This document shows positions 29,301 through 33,498 of a stretch of 33,498 nt of DNA, in pieces (the stretch's first letter is position 1; every line of letters starts with the position of its first letter). The stretch is from Cudoniella acicularis. Its lineage: Eukaryota; Ascomycota; Leotiomycetes; Helotiales; Helotiaceae. Position numbers and translations under genes: made by a program. The stretch spans positions 1-33,498 of the forward strand of contig JAAMPI010000520.1 of the NCBI GenBank assembly GCA_013054445.1, written 5' to 3'. Under the pieces are notes generated by a model. It saw only the letters and a program-made list of their open reading frames with translations. It had not been told where the DNA came from and did not search any database.

Positions 29301-31724
29301 TCTCACTTGCTAGGAGAACACACAAGGAATCGGTCTCATTCTGTTGAAGGGGTGTCTTCTTTCGGAATGGGCCCACGACCTTCGGAGGATGAAGCTACTC
29401 CAAGCTACCGACCATTTGGGCGAGCTCCGGGGCGCACTTTAGGACATTCTTTTAAATCTAAACGGTCTGAATCTTTACGGCGGTATGCCTCGTATCATAG
29501 CGGCCTGAATCGACAAAGGAGTGAACGCAGCTTCGACGCTACGACCTTTTCGGAATCAGAGGCACCTGAACGCATGTCACAAGTGGGTTCGGTACCACTT
29601 CCATTGCGGGTATTGAGAAGGAGACCTGGCGGCGACCTGAGAGCGGTTACAAACGTTGGAGACCTGAATACTCAACCCCTTCGAAGGCCTATGTCTACTG
29701 GATCAATGACTGCGTATTCGGATTCCATTAGAAGCTCGTACTTGTTGCGGGATTCCACTGCGTACGTGGATGTTGCCACAAACGACTTTGAACAGTCGGA
29801 GCCCACTGGCCAGACTTTTTCTCTTGGAGCATTGGCTGAAGTTTCGCCAAAGCCGCACGTCTCACTCTTTAGCACACATTCATCTCACCCGGTTATGCGC
29901 CCTTCTTTCGAGAAAGAAGCTCAGATGCTTGCGCAGATTCCTGATGATATTGATGATGATGGTGGTGTTGAATCTGCGTTGCTGAAACTTGAAGGAAAAT
30001 TTGAGCAACGACGTTCTGATATCTCCGCAAAAAGTCATGCAGAAGCTGCCCAACGTGGTGACAGCTTCGGAGCGCGCCCGTTAGATGTAAGCACGTTGAC
30101 CCTCGATGACGAGGAAGACGAAGATAAACGTAGACATCGGCACGAGCATGTCATTGACGCGGGCCTGAGCATCCCTCCGGTTGCGACATATTATCCTCAA
30201 CAACCGCAGATGGGAGAAGAGTTGAAGCCTACGGTTTATCAACCCCGTGGAATGCAGTCAGCTGATGTACCAGTTTCCCCACGCTCTGTCGAGTCTTACA
30301 ACTCCATACCACTCCTTGAACGAGGATTATCAGAATATGGAATGGCGAAGAGAACGACACGCGATTGGTCGCATCACTCCTTCCTCAATGCTCCCAGCAA
30401 TGAGAATCTCAACCACAATGAGCATACCCCAGAATCATCACACGTCAATTCCTTTGATTTCATTGACGAGACGGATAGCATGAGAAGGATACCTGCTGGC
30501 CATACAATGCCACATGAGAGCGTCGATCAGTCGTTCTTGGATAGCGAAAGTGACGATAGAAGTGACCTTTCTTCCGAATTGTCATTAGAAGTGATCTCTA
30601 GGACAGAATACACTGAGCATGATTCGACTTCTATCAATACATTTCCACCAATCCGAGGCGGTCCTGCCATCAAGGAGGTTATTCTACCATCCCATCCTCT
30701 TCGCCATCCGCCTTCACCACCTATAACTCTCACTCAAGCTTTACAGATGTCTCCCACAGGCAAAATTTCACCGCTTTATGATGACCAACATCAGTACGAC
30801 CGCCGGAATCTTCCTCCAACCCCTGAATTCTCGCCTACGGGAATTGATATTTCTGGTGGAATGCCAGATGATAGAGGAGGAGGAGCTACACCATCAATTG
30901 ATCCCCTTCGGTCACATCGTATACCGGAACCTTCACGAAAGACCTCCGAGCACTTACCGTTCATCCTTGCTTTTGATTCTCAAATTCTCGCTCAGCAATT
31001 CACGTTGATCGAGAAAGATGCGCTCAATGAGATAGATTGGAAGGACTTGATTGAAATGAAATGGAAGGATTCTTCGACCGAGTCTCGTTCTTGGGTTGAT
31101 TTCCTCCGCACTTCTGAGCCTAGAGGCGTGGAAGTTGTGATTGCTCGATTTAACCTGGTCGTGAAATGGGCAGTATCGGAATGTGTTTTGACACAAGATC
31201 TTGGGGAACGTGTCCGAACCATCATCAAATGTATCCACATCGCCGCACATTGTCGAAAGTATCGCAACTTTGCCACAATGACGCAACTGACCATCGCTCT
31301 CACCTCGAAAGATCTTTCTCGTCTTACAAGGACTTGGGCTCATGTTCCTGTAGAGGACATACAGACCTTGAGACAGCTAGAGGGTCTAGTTACTCCAACT
31401 GGAAACTTTCACAATTTGAGAGCCGAGATGGAAGGCGCCGGCGCGGATCAAGGCTGCGTTCCTTTCGTGGGGATCTATACCCACGACCTTCTCGTCAACA
31501 GTGAAAGGCCAAGTCAAATTGCCAGTACACCAACAACAGAGCCTCTCGTCAACTTTGAAAGATGTCGCACCGATGCTACTATTGTTAAGAATCTTCTAAG
31601 GCTTCTGGAGGCGAGTCAACTTTATAGATTCATGCCTATTGAAGGAATTACCGAGAGATGCCTGTGGCTGGCAGCTCTTACCGATGAAGAGATCTCAAGA
31701 TACGGAAAGTCGATACAGGAATAA
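26323..31724 (+). CDS. LTE1: Lte1-like Ras-family guanine nucleotide exchange factor, one frame break
   Basis: Guanine nucleotide exchange factor of the Cdc25/RasGEF family; the layout (RasGEF_N early, long disordered middle, RasGEF at the extreme C-terminus) matches fungal Lte1, a mitotic-exit and polarity regulator. Exon 1 is 26323-26717 (M-E-V-E-P-P-E-L-A-S). The intron at 26718-26808 (GTAAGC, CTGAT, CTCTAG) joins G-R-I-Y-L-R to P-T-I-R-P-A-N-Q. RasGEF_N covers about 27530-27960. There the frame breaks: N-N-F in one frame continues as V-Y-D-L-S-L-D-P in the next after one extra base near 27860, while the unshifted frame stops at TGA 27866-27868. The middle (28000-30900) is Ser/Pro-rich and disordered, with one ordered-looking island L-P-Y-A-G-S-L-V-R-G-N near 28545-28575. 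The catalytic RasGEF domain covers about 30960-31720, including C-I-H-I-A-A-H-C-R-K-Y-R-N-F. About 1,769 residues if the frame is bridged. The Lte1 assignment is from layout, not from functional residues. Confidence 0.88.
26718..26808 (+). other. 91-nt intron 1 of the RasGEF gene
   Basis: Donor GTAAGC, branch-like ACTGATG and acceptor GCTCTAG. Splicing completes an Arg codon and connects two protein-like frames; without it translation stops at 26719-26721. Confidence 0.88.
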
Positions 31725-32927
31725 TCAACCCAACGATTCCTGCAATCAGAGACTCATAACACCCCTCTACGGCCATCTTTTTACCCACCACCCAATCCCA
31801 TTGTTAGATGAGGATTAAACTATTCTTGTATCCATTATTTGATTTTCGATAATTGTGTTCGATATGTTGCTAATCTGCGTGGGCTACTGTCATTACATTC
31901 TCTGTTTGTTATTTTTTTTAACGGCTGGATCTCCATTGCTCACGATGATAAATGAATTTCCTTTTTTGTGTCCTCAGGCGGGGAGGGCTTTGCATCTTCA
32001 ATGTTCGAACGAATAGATACCAAGAGAAGTCTTTTTTTTATAGGGACTTGAGCTATCACTGGCTGTGTTCTTTTTTGCGTGGTGAGAGAGAGAGAAGTGG
32101 GCGAATAGGTCATTGCATGGATGGAAATACCCGGTCTTGATTTTGAGTGCAGCAGTGAAGATGAAATAGGGAGGGAGGTGTGGTGTGGTCTTGCGATTAG
32201 TAGCTAGAAGAAATAAATATTTAAATATGCCTGTGTTTTGAGCTTGATATTGTGAATTTGGATTCATTGATCCCCTATAGGCTTATGATTTCTTCTTAGT
32301 TATATATGGATTTTTAACTTGCTACTACTGTATTGATCTGATTTAGAGGTACACGTTCCTCGAAGATGATACATTAGAGCGGCATCTATAACCTCAGATC
32401 TCAGGCATGAGACATTGAGACGACGAAGATGACGTCGTCACAGTATAGCCAAAGCAATGGCCTAAATTCTATTTAAATTCAATTTTATGATTTCTAAATA
32501 CTTATTCTGAAAATCATATAGTACCGTACCAAAACACTGAATTTTAACCTTAGTGAATCCTTTTCTTGTTTTTAGAAGGTTGTGTTGGATGAGAGAGGTA
32601 GGGGTGTGAGGGTGCATGTGAAGATGTCGCAGGTTGTTTGTTAGTGCCGGGGTCTGATCCAAAGCACGTCTCTGCTTCTCCTCCTCTCCTCTTCTTTATG
32701 AAATCGTAATTGAGAACTGACGGATGCGCTTATAATTTGTTTGCTAAGCTCTGCTTTGTACCTGTATAAGTGATTCCTCTTTTTTCCTACGCAAGACTTC
32801 CATTATCCTCGTTCGCAAGTCTTACCAACCCTCCTTCTCTTACAGGTACCTGCAGAAGTTACCTAACATCCAACAACAAACAGCTTTCCCACCTCTATCT
32901 TCTCATACACACGGATATATACACAAG
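31725..32927. other. Intergenic: RasGEF 3' flank and next promoter
   Basis: About 1.2 kb, T-rich in the first half, with an AATAAA at 32212-32217 as one candidate poly(A) signal and a pyrimidine-rich leader before the ATG at 32928. No gene is visible. Confidence 0.5.
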
Positions 32928-33498
32928 ATGGCAGAACCAACCGAACCCTCTCCTCCACAAAACAAAATAACAATCCACCCGCCCCTCCGCCTCTCTCCTC
33001 CTTCCCCGACCACAGCGCGAACACAACCACCCACCACCTGGCTCCAACGCACCTGGACCGTAACACACTCTACCCTCCCCATGTGGCGCACCGCAAAGAA
33101 CGTGCAAATAACCTACTCGCTCCTCCCATCTCCATCCTCTCCAGCAGTTCGGATGGACGACACAGTAACCTCCGAAGACATAAACGGGTCCCCTCCCTCT
33201 TTCATGCAGAAATTAATGGGCATGCGAAGGATCTGCGGGGTTGATACGCAGAGAGGAGATGGAGGTTGGAGTTGGAGGGGGAAGGGGTGGTTGTGGGTTG
33301 CTGGGAAGGGGGAGTGGGAGGTTTTGGGGTGGGGGGAAAGTAAAGAGGGGGAGGCGTGGGTTGTTACGTGGTTTGAGAAGACGGCTTTTAGTCCCATGGG
33401 CGTGGATGTTTATTGTGCTAGTGGAGGGGGGGGAGGTGAAGGGTATTAGTGAGGGGTTGTATGGGGAGATTTTGAAGGGTTTGCAGGCGTGTGGGGTA
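32928..33498 (+). CDS. Conserved fungal lipocalin/calycin-like protein (partial, frame-broken)
   Basis: The ATG at 32928 has a good context (CAAGATGGC). The protein has a proline-rich start, then R-T-W-T-V-T-H-S-T-L-P-M-W, R-T-A-K-N-V-Q-I-T-Y, then G-V-D-T, W-S-W-R-G-K-G-W-L, W-E-V-L-G-W-G, W-V-V-T-W-F-E-K-T and P-M-G-V-D-V-Y. This series of short Trp-rich beta-strand motifs recalls a small fungal family with a lipocalin-like fold; the function and ligand are unknown to me. The frame ends at TAG 33447-33449, but the next frame continues convincingly as E-V-K-G-I-S-E-G-L-Y-G-E-I-L-K-G-L-Q-A-C-G to the window edge. Losing one G from the G8 run at 33426-33433 would join them. The C-terminus lies at or beyond the window end. 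No signal peptide is seen. Confidence 0.72.

Noticed and set aside
1..33498. CRISPR arrays, bacterial operons, prophage or secondary-metabolite cluster
   Set aside because: No spaced direct-repeat array and no prokaryotic gene layout; only one monooxygenase and one dehydrogenase, far apart, without a synthase, transporter or regulator beside them.

Overview
The window looks like nuclear DNA of a filamentous ascomycete (Pezizomycotina). Genes carry short GT-AG introns of about 48-122 nt with CTGAC/CTAAT-like branch sites. The families are typical of these fungi: a TetX-like FAD monooxygenase, a PAS-type hybrid histidine kinase, an Lte1-type RasGEF, and a FunK1-type kinase relic that looks damaged by repeat-induced point mutation (RIP). 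The FunK1 relic and RIP-like CTA/TAG-rich DNA make Leotiomycetes my best guess, but this is inference from family memory and not a placement.

Layout. 1-219 (-): probable edge of a protein-coding exon. 715-1969 (+): FAD monooxygenase in two reading frames, broken at a 7-bp tandem repeat. 2191-2964 (+): FunK1 kinase pseudogene, followed by an AT-rich RIP-like block to about 4080. 5618-12069 (+): hybrid histidine kinase of about 2,100 residues. 13655-17677 (+): large disordered, probably nuclear, orphan protein. 17678-19090: gene-free, repeat-bearing. 19091-20652 (-): three-exon beta-hydroxyacid dehydrogenase with a duplicated C-terminal domain. 20653-26322: about 5.7 kb without a convincing gene, holding several minisatellites. 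26323-31724 (+): Lte1-like Ras-family GEF with a single-base frame break in its N-terminal RasGEF_N region. 32928-33498 (+): lipocalin-like conserved fungal protein, frame-broken at a G8 run and cut by the window edge.

The genes do not form an obvious pathway cluster. The kinase (stress/redox signalling) and the Lte1-like GEF (mitotic exit/polarity) are stand-alone regulators. The monooxygenase and dehydrogenase are metabolic enzymes whose substrates cannot be read from sequence.

The points most worth a second look are: the +1 break in the GEF next to CUA-UGA-C; the heptamer-repeat break in the monooxygenase; the in-frame kinase intron that ends in TAG just before the phospho-acceptor Asp codon; the RIP-like stop pattern in the FunK1 relic; and the duplicated C-terminal domain of the dehydrogenase. 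Three frame breaks in otherwise conserved genes could also mean uncorrected consensus indels, and this should be settled first.
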